From NCBI RefSeq assembly GCF_004117875.1, contig NZ_RAHW01000007.1, positions 248,001 to 312,000 on the forward strand: 64,000 nt of DNA, written 5' to 3'. The translations under genes were made by a program, and so were the position numbers. This DNA comes from Geomonas oryzae (GTDB lineage Bacteria; Desulfobacterota; Desulfuromonadia; Geobacterales; Geobacteraceae). The notes beneath the pieces are model-generated. The model ran no database searches and was not told the DNA's origin. It saw only the letters and a list, made by a program, of their open reading frames with translations. Every line of letters starts with the position of its first letter. Position 1 is the stretch's first letter. Shown piece by piece: positions 24,819 to 33,402 of the stretch.

Positions 24819-25916
24819 ATGTTAAACCGGCTGTACCGCTGGCTCGATCTGCGCTACGGGATCGGCGAGATCGCGGAAAAGGAGCTCACCGGCTACCTTC
24901 TGCCGCGCAACATCAACGAATGGTATTCCCTGGGGAGCGTCCTTTTGGTGATCTTCGCCATACAGGTCGCAACCGGCATGCTCCTCATGATCTACTACGT
25001 GCCCGACGCGGACAAGGCGTTCAAGAGCGTCTCCTTCATCATGAACGAGGTCCCCTTCGGCTGGTTCATCCGCCTGTGTCACGCGGTGGGGTCGAACATG
25101 ATGGTGGCGGTGCTCCTTTTGCACATGCTCTCCACGCTCATGATGGGGAGCTACAAGGCGCCGCGCGAGTTGAACTGGGTGACCGGCTTCACGCTTTTTG
25201 CCCTGGTGCAGGGGATCTCGCTCACCGGCTACCTGGCCCCCTGGAGCCAGCTCTCCTTCTGGGCCACGACGGTCGCCACGAACAGCGTCAGCGCCATCCC
25301 GGTGCTAGGCCCCACCCTGGTCGAGTTCCTGCGCGGCGGAAAGCTCGTGGGGCCGGCGACGCTCGGGCGCTTCTTCGCCCTGCACGCGGCGGTCCTCCCC
25401 GTGGTGATCGCGGCGCTGATCGGGGCCCACCTCTTCTTCCTGAAACGGACCGGCGTCTCGGCGCCCCCTTTCGGCAGGGACGAGACGGCGAACCCGTTCG
25501 AGGCGCGCGAGTACCACTACCAGGGGCACCCGGGTGGGATCCCCTTCTTTCCGAACTACGCGCTGCAGGACTTGAGCTCGATCTCCATCTACTTCGCGGT
25601 GTTCCTCGCGGTGGTCTTCTTCTGGCCCAACATGCCGTTCACGCCGGACGCCTTCGTCCCGGCCGACCCCTTCAAGACCCCGGCGCACATAAAGCCCGAG
25701 TGGTACTTCCTGGCCAACTACCAGACCCTGAAGATCTTCCCGAGCGAGCTCTTGGGGCTTTCGGTGCAGGCGGCGGCGATGACCTTTTTGGCGCTGCTCC
25801 CTTTCATCGACCGCTCTCCCGAGCGCCACCCCTTAAAGCGCCCGCTCTTTCTCACCCTGGTGATCGCCGGCATCCTGCTCTGGATCGCACTGAGCGTATG
25901 GGGGCACCTGTCATGA
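24819..25916 (+). CDS. cytochrome b of a bc-type quinol oxidoreductase, fused b6/subunit IV type
   Basis: The 365-residue membrane protein combines the N-terminal four-helix heme domain and the C-terminal domain. Heme b ligands are His88 and His102 in one helix and His189 and His204 in the other. The second pair has 14 intervening residues, a spacing of cytochrome b6 type. The Qo-site PEWY motif is near residue 290. It oxidises (mena)quinol with the Rieske protein and the pentaheme cytochrome. Its stop codon overlaps the start of the next gene as ATGA. Confidence 0.92.
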   Translation: MLNRLYRWLDLRYGIGEIAEKELTGYLLPRNINEWYSLGSVLLVIFAIQVATGMLLMIYYVPDADKAFKSVSFIMNEVPFGWFIRLCHAVGSNMMVAVLLLHMLSTLMMGSYKAPRELNWVTGFTLFALVQGISLTGYLAPWSQLSFWATTVATNSVSAIPVLGPTLVEFLRGGKLVGPATLGRFFALHAAVLPVVIAALIGAHLFFLKRTGVSAPPFGRDETANPFEAREYHYQGHPGGIPFFPNYALQDLSSISIYFAVFLAVVFFWPNMPFTPDAFVPADPFKTPAHIKPEWYFLANYQTLKIFPSELLGLSVQAAAMTFLALLPFIDRSPERHPLKRPLFLTLVIAGILLWIALSVWGHLS

Positions 25917-26713
25917 TTGCGAAAAACATCCTGGCCATCCTGCTCTTGGCCCCGCTTCTCTTCCTGCAACCGGCCGCAGCCGTAGCCGCGGAACAGCCGG
26001 AAACGGTCTGCATCCAGTGTCACGGCTCCATGCCGGACCGGTTAGGTGCGCCGGTGAACCTCTGGCGCGGCAGCGTGCACGCGGAAAACGGCATCTCCTG
26101 CAACGGCTGCCACGGCGGCGACCCGAAGGACGCGGCGAACGCGATGAGCCCGCAGCGCGGCTTTTTGGGGGCGCCGAAGGAGAAGGACATCCCCGCCTTT
26201 TGCGGTCGCTGTCACCCCGGCGTCTACAAGGATTACCTGGCGAGCGCCCACGGCCGGGCTCTCGGCGCGGGGGGACCGACCTGCGTCACCTGTCACCAAA
26301 ACCACCAGGTGATGAAGGCGTCGCTCGCCCTCATAAACGAGAAGAGCTGCACCCGCTGCCACAGCTTCGAGAGGGCGCGCGCGATCCGTGACGCCATGAG
26401 CGGGACCGAGGCGCGCATCGTGGGGATCTCGGGGAGGATCGAAAAGTTCCAGGTGAGCGGGGTGGATACCGAGAAGATGGGCAAGGCGCTCTTCGCGGTG
26501 AGAAACCGCTTCCACACCCTGTTCCACGACGTGGACGTGAACCGGGTGAAGAGCGAGTCGGCGGCGATCAACAAGGAGCTCGACAAGCTGGACCAGGCGC
26601 TCAAGGTGATCGATGACGAGCATGCGCGCCGGCGCGTGGTGGGTGGGATCGCGGTGGCCGCAGCCCTCCTGCTCGCGTTCCTGTTCCATGCCATGAAGAA
26701 GACCTACGACTAG
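25913..26713 (+). CDS. pentaheme membrane-anchored c-type cytochrome of the bc complex
   Basis: The 266-residue protein starts at ATG 25913, overlapping the cytochrome b stop. A signal peptide (about 27 residues) precedes five CXXCH motifs: CIQCH, CNGCH, CGRCH, CVTCH and CTRCH. A helical region follows, then one C-terminal transmembrane helix (GGIAVAAALLLAFLFHAM). It replaces the monoheme cytochrome c1 of canonical bc1, as in several delta- and epsilonproteobacterial complexes. Electrons would leave to periplasmic cytochromes. Confidence 0.9.
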   Translation: MIAKNILAILLLAPLLFLQPAAAVAAEQPETVCIQCHGSMPDRLGAPVNLWRGSVHAENGISCNGCHGGDPKDAANAMSPQRGFLGAPKEKDIPAFCGRCHPGVYKDYLASAHGRALGAGGPTCVTCHQNHQVMKASLALINEKSCTRCHSFERARAIRDAMSGTEARIVGISGRIEKFQVSGVDTEKMGKALFAVRNRFHTLFHDVDVNRVKSESAAINKELDKLDQALKVIDDEHARRRVVGGIAVAAALLLAFLFHAMKKTYD

Positions 26714-27198
26714 AGCTTTTTCAGCCCGAAGAGGAATTTGCGGTACTGGACCTCACCGCCGGCGGTCAGCGGGTGGGTGATGCGCGCTATGGGTTGCGCG
26801 GCGGGGGGGCCGTAGAGGGTGCCGGCGGGGACGTTGCGCGTGACGACGCTCCCCGCCACGACCACCGCCCCCGCGCCGATGGTGACCCCGTGCAGGATGG
26901 TGCAGTTGGGTCCGATGAAGGCGCCCTCCTCGATGACCACCCCTCCCTTCGCCTCCTCGGTGGCGCGGTCGCCAAGGTAAAAGTGGGCGAACACGGTGCA
27001 GCGAAGGCCTATGGTCACGTTGTCGCCGATGACGATCTGTTCGGGGTGCTGGTCGTCCAGGTAGACGAATTGGCTGAGCCAGACGTTTTTCCCCAGGCGC
27101 ACCCCGCGCCGGCGCTGCAGCCACGGGCGCAGCGTGTATCCCCCCGGTGCCACCATCGCGAGCTTTCCCAGCACCCTCTGCAGGATCCCCATCCCCAT
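26710..27198 (-). CDS. hexapeptide-repeat acyltransferase
   Basis: The 162-residue protein is a left-handed beta-helix transferase: repeated I/V-G-x-x-x-x-I-G turns (VIGDNVTIGLRC, FIGPNCTILHGVTIGAGAVVVAGSVVTRNVPAG) and the GPPA end motif of the serine/WbbJ-type acetyltransferases. It is last in a five-gene minus unit and its stop overlaps the convergent pentaheme cytochrome gene by 4 bases. The acceptor is probably a surface sugar or metabolite made by the same operon. Confidence 0.85.
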   Translation of the reverse strand: MGMGILQRVLGKLAMVAPGGYTLRPWLQRRRGVRLGKNVWLSQFVYLDDQHPEQIVIGDNVTIGLRCTVFAHFYLGDRATEEAKGGVVIEEGAFIGPNCTILHGVTIGAGAVVVAGSVVTRNVPAGTLYGPPAAQPIARITHPLTAGGEVQYRKFLFGLKKL

Positions 27199-27207
27199 GG
27201 CCTCCCC

Positions 27208-27468
27208 CTACGCCCCTGCGGCGACACGGCCGCGTTTCACCTCCACGAAGGCCGCCACCCGGCGCACCGAGTCGAGGTTCTCCGGGGTGAGTTCCTCGTC
27301 GTCCACCGCGATCCGGTAGCGCTCCTGGAGGTAGCTGACCAGTTGCAGGATGCCGGTGGAATCGACGATCCCTTCCTTGATGAAGGAGCTGTCGTCGGTA
27401 AGTCCCGCCTCGTCCCCGAACAAAAAGTTCTCCACGACGAAGTTCCTGATCTCTTCGGTAACGCTCAT
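27208..27468 (-). CDS. acyl carrier protein
   Basis: The 86-residue protein has the four-helix carrier fold signature with the phosphopantetheine site GIVDSTGIL (Ser37). It is distinct from a fatty-acid ACP (which has DSLDTVE) and resembles dedicated carriers beside AMP-forming ligases. The ligase encoded two genes upstream may load it. Confidence 0.88.
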   Translation of the reverse strand: MSVTEEIRNFVVENFLFGDEAGLTDDSSFIKEGIVDSTGILQLVSYLQERYRIAVDDEELTPENLDSVRRVAAFVEVKRGRVAAGA

Positions 27469-27493
27469 GTTGCGCCTCCTTTACCCCTTCGGG

Positions 27494-28480
27494 TCACGGC
27501 AACCCCACCTCTTCCATCAGAAGCGGCGGCAGGTGCAGGTAACGGGTGGTCCTTCTCTTGGTTTCGATATCCTCGTACACCATGCGCACCTCTGCCGGGG
27601 TGAGCCCGAGTACGGGTGCGACGGTTTCGGCCGGGACGCCGTGGTTTTTTCCCCAGAGGCAGAGGTCCATCTGTCGGTAGGGGAGCGAGAAGTAGAACTC
27701 GTCCTGCCCCTGGGCCAGCGAATAGGTGTCCGTGGTCGGCGCCCTGCGGCGGATCTCCTCGGGGACGCCCAGGTACTCGGCCAGCTGGTACACCTGGGAC
27801 TTGTAAAGGTGCGCGATCGGTTTCAGGTCGGCGGCGCCGTCGCCCAGTTTCACGAAGAACCCCTGGTCGTACTCGAGCCGGTTCGGGGTGCCGGCGACGG
27901 CGAAGTTCAGCCGGTCGGCGTGGTAGTACTCGAGCATCTTCCTCACGCGCTGCTTGAAGTTGGTGGCGGCGACGATCTGCAGGTAGGGGGCAAGGGGGAG
28001 GCGCACCGTGCGCTGCTCTCCCTTGTCGTCCTGCGTGACGAGGAAGAAGGTGGTGAAGCGCGGCTTGTCGGTGACCGCGGAGATGACGATCTTGGAGCTC
28101 CACCCCGCCCCGTACTCCGGCACCACCTGGCGCACCGCCTGGTCGTACTTCTCATAGCAGCCGACGGCATGGAGGATCCCCGAGATGTCCTCCACGCAGG
28201 TCGTCATCCCGAAGGTCCGCGCGAGTTTCCCGCTCAGGGCGAGGGTCTCCGGGGCGGAGTGGCGCTCGGGCATCTCGAGCCCCACCACGCGCGCGGCGCC
28301 TATCGCCCGGACCGCGAGGGCCGCGGTCACGCTGCTGTCGATCCCGCCGGAAAGGGCCACCACCACCCCTCCCCGCTTGACCTCCCTCCGCATCAGTTCC
28401 CTGATCCTCGCACAGATCCGTTCCGCCTCCCGTTGCGGGTCGAGGCGGAGCACCTCGGGTGAAAACGTCGCTGTCGTCAT
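27494..28480 (-). CDS. NadE-type NAD+ synthetase/amide synthase, ammonia-dependent form
   Basis: The 328-residue protein starts at ATG 28480 behind GAGAGGAAGG. It has the ATP-pyrophosphatase loop SGGIDSS (44-50) and NAD-synthase sequence throughout (RTFGMTTCVEDIS, FAVAGTPNRLEYDQGFFVKLGDGAADLKPIAHLYKSQV). There is no N-terminal glutaminase domain, so it would use free ammonia or ammonia from a partner. Its position inside an AsnB/ligase/ACP operon suggests either a second nadE or a paralogue recruited for amidation. Confidence 0.85.
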   Translation of the reverse strand: MTTATFSPEVLRLDPQREAERICARIRELMRREVKRGGVVVALSGGIDSSVTAALAVRAIGAARVVGLEMPERHSAPETLALSGKLARTFGMTTCVEDISGILHAVGCYEKYDQAVRQVVPEYGAGWSSKIVISAVTDKPRFTTFFLVTQDDKGEQRTVRLPLAPYLQIVAATNFKQRVRKMLEYYHADRLNFAVAGTPNRLEYDQGFFVKLGDGAADLKPIAHLYKSQVYQLAEYLGVPEEIRRRAPTTDTYSLAQGQDEFYFSLPYRQMDLCLWGKNHGVPAETVAPVLGLTPAEVRMVYEDIETKRRTTRYLHLPPLLMEEVGLP

Positions 28481-28511
28481 AGGCACCTTCCTCTCCGGTC
28501 CCGTCAGGGAC

Positions 28512-30068
28512 CTAGCTGGTGGTCGTTGGAGCCGCACCGCAGATGACCAGGCAGGAGGCCCGGTCCACCTTGCCGCTTGGGTGTTTGGGGAGCAGGGAGA
28601 CGAGCCTTATCTCCGCCGGGATCTTGTGTCTCGGCAGTTTCGCGCGGCAATGGGCTAAAAGCGCCAGGTGGTCGGCGGCCCCTTCAAGCGGCGCGGCGAG
28701 GGCCACGAGCCTGGTCCCCAAGAGGGCGTCGTCCACACCGAGCACCGCAGTCTCGAGCAAAAGTCCGCTCGACATGAGCACATCCTCGATCTCCTGCGGG
28801 TCGACGCGGTGCCCACCCACCTTGAGCAGGTGGTCCTTCCTGCCGGTCACGTAGAGGTAGCCGTCTCCGTCGCGGTAACCCATGTCGCCCGTGTGGTAGC
28901 CGTTTCGGTCGAGGACGCGCGCCGTTGCTTCCAGGTCCCCCCAGTACCCCAGCATGATGTTGGGGCCCGATGCGACCAGCTCGCCGCTTTCTCCCTCGGC
29001 GAGCTCCTCGCCGGCCGGGCCGAGCACGCGGACCGTCACCCCGGGGATCGCTTTGCCGATGGAGCCGATCTTCTCGGCGAGCCGCTCCGGCTCGACGTAG
29101 GTGAGGCGCGCCGCCGCCTCGGTCGCCCCGTACATGACGAAGAGCTTCGTGTGCGCCGGCAGGACCTGCATGAGCCGCTCCTTGATCTCGCGCGCCATGT
29201 GCCCTCCCGCCTGGGTGCAGTAGCGCAGGGCCGGGAGGCGGTCCCTAAAGGAGGCGAGCGGCGAGCGGTGCAGCAGATAGGCGTAGGTGGAGGGGACGCC
29301 GGAAAAGCCGGTCACCCCTTCCTCGGCCATCTGCCGCAGCACCGAGGCGCTGTAGGCGAAGTTGTTGTTGATCACCACCGTCCCCCCGACGGCCACGTGC
29401 GTGTTGAGGAGCGATTTCCCCATGACGTAGAAAAAGGGGAGCACCACCATCTGGACGTCGTCCTCGGTCAGGTGCAGGTATTCGACGATGGAGCGGGTGT
29501 TGCTCACGATGTTCGCGTGCGAGAGCATGACCCCCTTCGGGGCTCCCGTGGAGCCGGAGGTGTAAATGATGCTGGCCAGGGAGGTGTCGGCGACGGGACG
29601 GCCTTCCGGCGGGAGTTCCTCCCCCTTCAGGGCCTGATCCCACCCCCAGGCGCCCCCCTCCCCCGCCGGGGCCGCCGCGTCGGCGAAGAGAACGAAACGG
29701 ACCGAGGGGAGAAACTGGAGCGGGGTGCGCAGCAGGGCCCCCTCCCGCTCCATGATGATCCCTGCGGGCTGCAGTTCTTCGCAAAGGCGGGTGAGCGCCT
29801 CGGGCCCGGTCTGAAGGTTAAGCGGTACCGCAACCGCCCCCGCCTTCAGGATGCCGTAGTAGCTCGCCACGTACTGGACGCCGTTGCCCAGAAGCAGGAC
29901 GATGCGGTCTTCAGGCTGCACGCCGCGCTCGATCAGGAAAGCGGCTATGCGGGACGCGGTACGATCGAGGCGGCGGTAGGTGACCCGCTCGCCGTCGTGA
30001 ACGAGGGCCACCTTGTCCGGGCGGCGCGAGGCGCTGTTTTCCAGGAAGTGGTGCACGCAACCGTTCAT
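28512..30068 (-). CDS. AMP-forming acyl-CoA/acyl-ACP ligase
   Basis: The 518-residue ANL-family enzyme starts at ATG 30068 behind AAAGGAG. It has the P-loop IIYTSGSTGAPKG, the YGATEAA adenylate motif, the TGD motif and the catalytic Lys in PSGKVDRA near the C-terminus. It adenylates a carboxylic acid and probably transfers it to the ACP of the same operon. It resembles the ligases found in exosortase-associated polysaccharide loci, but no exosortase is in the window. The substrate is not readable. Confidence 0.88.
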   Translation of the reverse strand: MNGCVHHFLENSASRRPDKVALVHDGERVTYRRLDRTASRIAAFLIERGVQPEDRIVLLLGNGVQYVASYYGILKAGAVAVPLNLQTGPEALTRLCEELQPAGIIMEREGALLRTPLQFLPSVRFVLFADAAAPAGEGGAWGWDQALKGEELPPEGRPVADTSLASIIYTSGSTGAPKGVMLSHANIVSNTRSIVEYLHLTEDDVQMVVLPFFYVMGKSLLNTHVAVGGTVVINNNFAYSASVLRQMAEEGVTGFSGVPSTYAYLLHRSPLASFRDRLPALRYCTQAGGHMAREIKERLMQVLPAHTKLFVMYGATEAAARLTYVEPERLAEKIGSIGKAIPGVTVRVLGPAGEELAEGESGELVASGPNIMLGYWGDLEATARVLDRNGYHTGDMGYRDGDGYLYVTGRKDHLLKVGGHRVDPQEIEDVLMSSGLLLETAVLGVDDALLGTRLVALAAPLEGAADHLALLAHCRAKLPRHKIPAEIRLVSLLPKHPSGKVDRASCLVICGAAPTTTS

Positions 30069-30078
30069 GGTTTCTCCT

Positions 30079-32088
30079 TTAAAGCCCGGGGCTCCCCACG
30101 GGACCGCCCCCCCTCTTCCGCCCCGGGGGGGCGCATACCAGGTCCGGACGCACGACGGGGACCCCCTTCCAGGAGGCGGCGGCGACGAACTGGCGGTGCA
30201 GGATTTCCGTGGTGACGATCCCCATGAGGGCCATGTTGTCGAATTCACCGGCCGGGGCGGAGAGCACCTTGCGGAAAAGGCGCCCCACCCGCTCCGGATC
30301 GAAGTAGCCGCTAGCCTTAAGGCTCGACGCGCTCAGGAGTTCTTCCACGTAATCCGCGGCGACCAGGGTGAAAAGGGAGCGGACCGGCGCACGGTAGGGC
30401 TGCTTCGCCCTTTTCAGGATGCTCTCGGGCAAAAGATCGCGGCAGGCCTTTTTCAGGAAGTACTTCTCGGCGAGCCCTCGCATCTTCCAGTGCGGGGGGA
30501 GCCGGAAGGCGGACTCGATCACCCGGTAGTCGAGGAAGGGGTGGCGCATCTCAACCGAGTGGGCCATGGCGACGCGGTCTCCCTGCGCGGAGAGGAGAAA
30601 GCCCGCCAGGAAGAGCTCGATCTCCAGGACCTGCGCGCGGCAGAAAAAGTCGCGCCCGGCGAATCCCTCCGGGAGCAGGCGTACAAGCTCCTCGCGCGGA
30701 TCGTACCCCGCGAGTTGCTCGCGAACCCCCTTCGACAGGAAGGTGAGGTTTCTCGCCCCTCCCCCCCAGCGCACCGCGTGAGAGAAGAAGGGATCGTCCA
30801 GCTGCCTCGGGTCGACGGCGAAGAACTCCCGCAGGAAGTGGCGCCCGCGGGAAGGGTCGCGGAACACGTAAGGGTAGAGCCGCTCGAGAAGGCGCGGGCG
30901 CAGCGAGGAGCCGGGAAGGCGCCCCCACCACTGCCTGATCTTCGCCTCCTTGAAGATGTTGTACCCCCCGAGCATCTCGTCCGCCCCCTCTCCGGAGAGG
31001 ACCACCTTGTACCCCTCCTCGCGGACCAGTCGGGAAAGGAGGTACATGGGGACCGGAGAGGTGCGCAGGGTCGGCTGTTCGCAGTGCCAGACCGTCTCAG
31101 GCAGGAGCGTTCTGATCTGCGCGTCTTCGACGAGGACGCGCCGGTGGTCCGTCCCCAGACGGGTCACCATCTCGTCCTGGGCGGGGCTCTCATCGAAGGC
31201 GGGGTCGGCGAAACCAAGCGAGAAGGTCTTAAGACGGCTCTTGCAGTGGCGTGCGATGAGGGCGGCGATGATGGAGGAGTCGAGCCCGCCGGAGAGGTAG
31301 GCCCCCACCGGCACGTCGGCCCGCAGCCTCAGACGGACCGCGTCGTCAAGGAGCGCGGCGAAGGAGTCGGCGGCCTCGGCAAACTCCCCCGGGGGGATCT
31401 CGCGCCACGAAAAGTGCGGGATGCGCCAGTATGGGACGGGGTCGGAGCGCCTGCCGTCGACGCGCAGGTAGTGCCCCGGCGGGAGCGCCTCGATCCCCTG
31501 GAAGAAGGTCCGCCCCGGGAGCGTGCTCCAGAAGACGAAGAGCTGGCTGAGCGCCTGCGCGTCGAGCCCGTGCCTGCCGGCTACGGCGAGGATCGCCTTG
31601 ATCTCGGAGGCGAACAGGAGCCGGCCGTCCGGGGTGAAGGTGTAGTAGAGGGGACGCACGCCGACGCGGTCCCGGGCGAGGAAGAGTTCCCCCTTTGCGG
31701 CATCCCAGATGGCGAAGGCGAACTGGCCGTTGATCCTGTCGAGGCAGGCGGGGCCGTACTCTTCGTAAAGGTGCAAAAGCACCTCGGTGTCGGTGCGGGT
31801 CGTGAAGCGGTGCCCCCGGGCTAGGAGGTCCTCCTTCAGCTCGAGGTAGTTGTAGGCCTCGCCGTTGTAGACGATCCAGAGCGTGCCGGTCTCGTTGCCG
31901 ATCGGCTGCGTTCCGCCGTCGATGCCGATGATGCTCAGGCGCAGGTGCCCGAGCCCGGCGCGGGTGTCGAGGTACACCCCGGACTCGTCCGGTCCCCGGT
32001 GGCGCAGCGGCGAGATCATCGCCACGACCTGCTCAAGGGATGGGGCTTCGGCTTCTTTCAGGTTAACGATGCCAGCAATCCCGCACAC
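30079..32088 (-). CDS. glutamine-dependent asparagine synthase-type amidotransferase
   Basis: The start is GTG 32088 behind GGGAGGAA, which places the nucleophile Cys at residue 2 (MCGIAGIV). The 669-residue protein has the class II glutamine amidotransferase domain (~2-210; RHRGPDE and YNGEAYN motifs) and the synthetase domain with the pyrophosphate loop SGGLDSS. It is slightly longer than a housekeeping AsnB and like the amidotransferases of EPS/exosortase loci. It is first in the AsnB-ligase-NadE-ACP-acetyltransferase operon. Confidence 0.9.
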   Translation of the reverse strand: MCGIAGIVNLKEAEAPSLEQVVAMISPLRHRGPDESGVYLDTRAGLGHLRLSIIGIDGGTQPIGNETGTLWIVYNGEAYNYLELKEDLLARGHRFTTRTDTEVLLHLYEEYGPACLDRINGQFAFAIWDAAKGELFLARDRVGVRPLYYTFTPDGRLLFASEIKAILAVAGRHGLDAQALSQLFVFWSTLPGRTFFQGIEALPPGHYLRVDGRRSDPVPYWRIPHFSWREIPPGEFAEAADSFAALLDDAVRLRLRADVPVGAYLSGGLDSSIIAALIARHCKSRLKTFSLGFADPAFDESPAQDEMVTRLGTDHRRVLVEDAQIRTLLPETVWHCEQPTLRTSPVPMYLLSRLVREEGYKVVLSGEGADEMLGGYNIFKEAKIRQWWGRLPGSSLRPRLLERLYPYVFRDPSRGRHFLREFFAVDPRQLDDPFFSHAVRWGGGARNLTFLSKGVREQLAGYDPREELVRLLPEGFAGRDFFCRAQVLEIELFLAGFLLSAQGDRVAMAHSVEMRHPFLDYRVIESAFRLPPHWKMRGLAEKYFLKKACRDLLPESILKRAKQPYRAPVRSLFTLVAADYVEELLSASSLKASGYFDPERVGRLFRKVLSAPAGEFDNMALMGIVTTEILHRQFVAAASWKGVPVVRPDLVCAPPGRKRGGGPVGSPGL

Positions 32089-32139
32089 TTGATTCCTCCC
32101 GAGCCGCCCATTTTCCTCCGGACGGCGCAAAACCATGAA

Positions 32140-32167
32140 ACTATACCAATGAAGTTTATTGAAGCAA
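32140..32167 (-). promoter_or_regulatory. sigma-70 promoter of the AsnB operon
   Basis: On the minus strand TTGCTT (32167-32162), a 16-base spacer and TATAGT (32145-32140) precede a leader of about 45 bases to GTG 32088. Confidence 0.7.
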
Positions 32168-32260
32168 TGCGTTTTTTGGCACGGAATCTCGGGCGGGACG
32201 CCGGTGGAATCCTGACGGCGCAGCCTCGTGCGTGAAGCAGGGGAAATGCGGCGCAACGTG

Positions 32261-32292
32261 GAAGGGGCAGCGGTCACGACCACTGCCCCTTC
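32261..32292. terminator. hairpin between the FemAB and AsnB units
   Basis: An almost perfect stem (gaaggggcag-ggt / acc-ctgccccttc, one base bulged on each side) stands 70 bases after the FemAB-like gene. The minus-strand tail is not U-rich; the plus-strand tail is ACTTTTCCC. It probably ends the upstream minus-strand unit, but as an intrinsic terminator it is imperfect. Confidence 0.5.
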
Positions 32293-32364
32293 ACTTTTCC
32301 CGTTTGCCCTGCACCGATCTCTTACCAGGCCAAGGGGAGCGTTTCAAGGCCGCCGCGTCGAGCA

Positions 32365-33402
32365 TCATCCCATGTGCCGGTAACCCAGCTCTCCCAGGGC
32401 CCTCAGCATCCCCCCCGGCAGCTTCTTCAGGAGTGCGCTGTACTTCCACTCCTCGGCGCCCGGCCCGCAAAAGCCCCCCTCGCGGAAATCGTAGCGGTGG
32501 TACTTAAGTTCGCTCCTGACCCCGCCCCAGCCGTCCTTGAACTGGATAAGGCCGCGGTTGTCGGGATCGGTCCGGCCAAGGCTCAGGTTCTCCAAGCCGC
32601 TTTGCGCACATCTGGTGATCATCTCCCAGAAAAGCAGGTTGTTGGCGCGCAGACTCTGGTACCTCTCGTCCGAGGCGCCGTACTTGTAGATGGCGTTACT
32701 GCCGTAGTGCAGGCAGATCGCCCCGGCGACGGCGGTCCCGGCATGATAGGCGAGGACGGCGAAGCCGAGCCCCCTGCCGATCAGATGCCGATGCAGGTTG
32801 ACGAAGTAGCTCCTGGGCTGTGGGGGGACCCCCTGGCGTTTCCTGGTCAGGCAGTGCAGTTTGTAGTAGGTGAGAACGCCTTCGAGGTCCCGATGGAACC
32901 GGACGCGCACCCCTTCCTTTAGCGCCTTCCGGATCCCCCTCGCCGTGCTCTTTCTCACCCTCGCGAACATCTCGTCGGGATCCCGGCAAAGGGCAAGGGT
33001 ATGATTCACGAAGCAGCGGCTTGCCACCTCAGCTTCAAGAAAGCGCTCCCCCCTGAACTCGAGATAGCGCCACTTCCGTTTTCTGCCGTGGGCCAATGCC
33101 GCCTGCAGCAGCGCGTGGAACTCTTCCTCCCCGTCGGCCACCGCCCCGCAGGAATCCGAGAAACAGAGGGAGACGCCGCGTCTTCCCGTGATGAGGCTGT
33201 CCACCTCCATCAAGGGAAGACACGCAGCGACCTCGAATTCATGGTTCAAAAGCAGGTAGGCCGGACGAAAGCGGTAGGAATCGGCGAGCAGCCGCGCCCA
33301 CGCGGAACAGTGGAACACGGTGCTCGTCCGACGGCTGCCGACCCAGGTGTCATATGCGTCATCACTGCGGGGATCGATAACGTGGAGATCGTTAAGGGGC
33401 AT
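32365..33402 (-). CDS. FemAB-like GNAT-fold peptidyl/acyl transferase
   Basis: The 345-residue protein has two GNAT-type halves as in FemAB/BioF2-like proteins. Recognisable pieces are WRYLEFRG, VRKSTARGIRKALKEGV, AVAGAICLHYGSNAIYKYGAS and LSLGRTDPDNRGLIQFKDGWGG, typical of the FemAB family associated with polysaccharide/PEP-CTERM loci. The gene begins inside the end of the aminotransferase gene (11-base overlap), so translation is coupled. The substrate is unknown; attachment of an amino acid to a cell-surface precursor is the family precedent. Confidence 0.82.
   Translation of the reverse strand: MPLNDLHVIDPRSDDAYDTWVGSRRTSTVFHCSAWARLLADSYRFRPAYLLLNHEFEVAACLPLMEVDSLITGRRGVSLCFSDSCGAVADGEEEFHALLQAALAHGRKRKWRYLEFRGERFLEAEVASRCFVNHTLALCRDPDEMFARVRKSTARGIRKALKEGVRVRFHRDLEGVLTYYKLHCLTRKRQGVPPQPRSYFVNLHRHLIGRGLGFAVLAYHAGTAVAGAICLHYGSNAIYKYGASDERYQSLRANNLLFWEMITRCAQSGLENLSLGRTDPDNRGLIQFKDGWGGVRSELKYHRYDFREGGFCGPGAEEWKYSALLKKLPGGMLRALGELGYRHMG

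Noticed and set aside
24920..25912. Long plus-strand frame leading into the pentaheme cytochrome
   Set aside because: It is the out-of-frame shadow of cytochrome b; the real start is ATG 25913 overlapping the cytochrome b stop, followed by a signal peptide.
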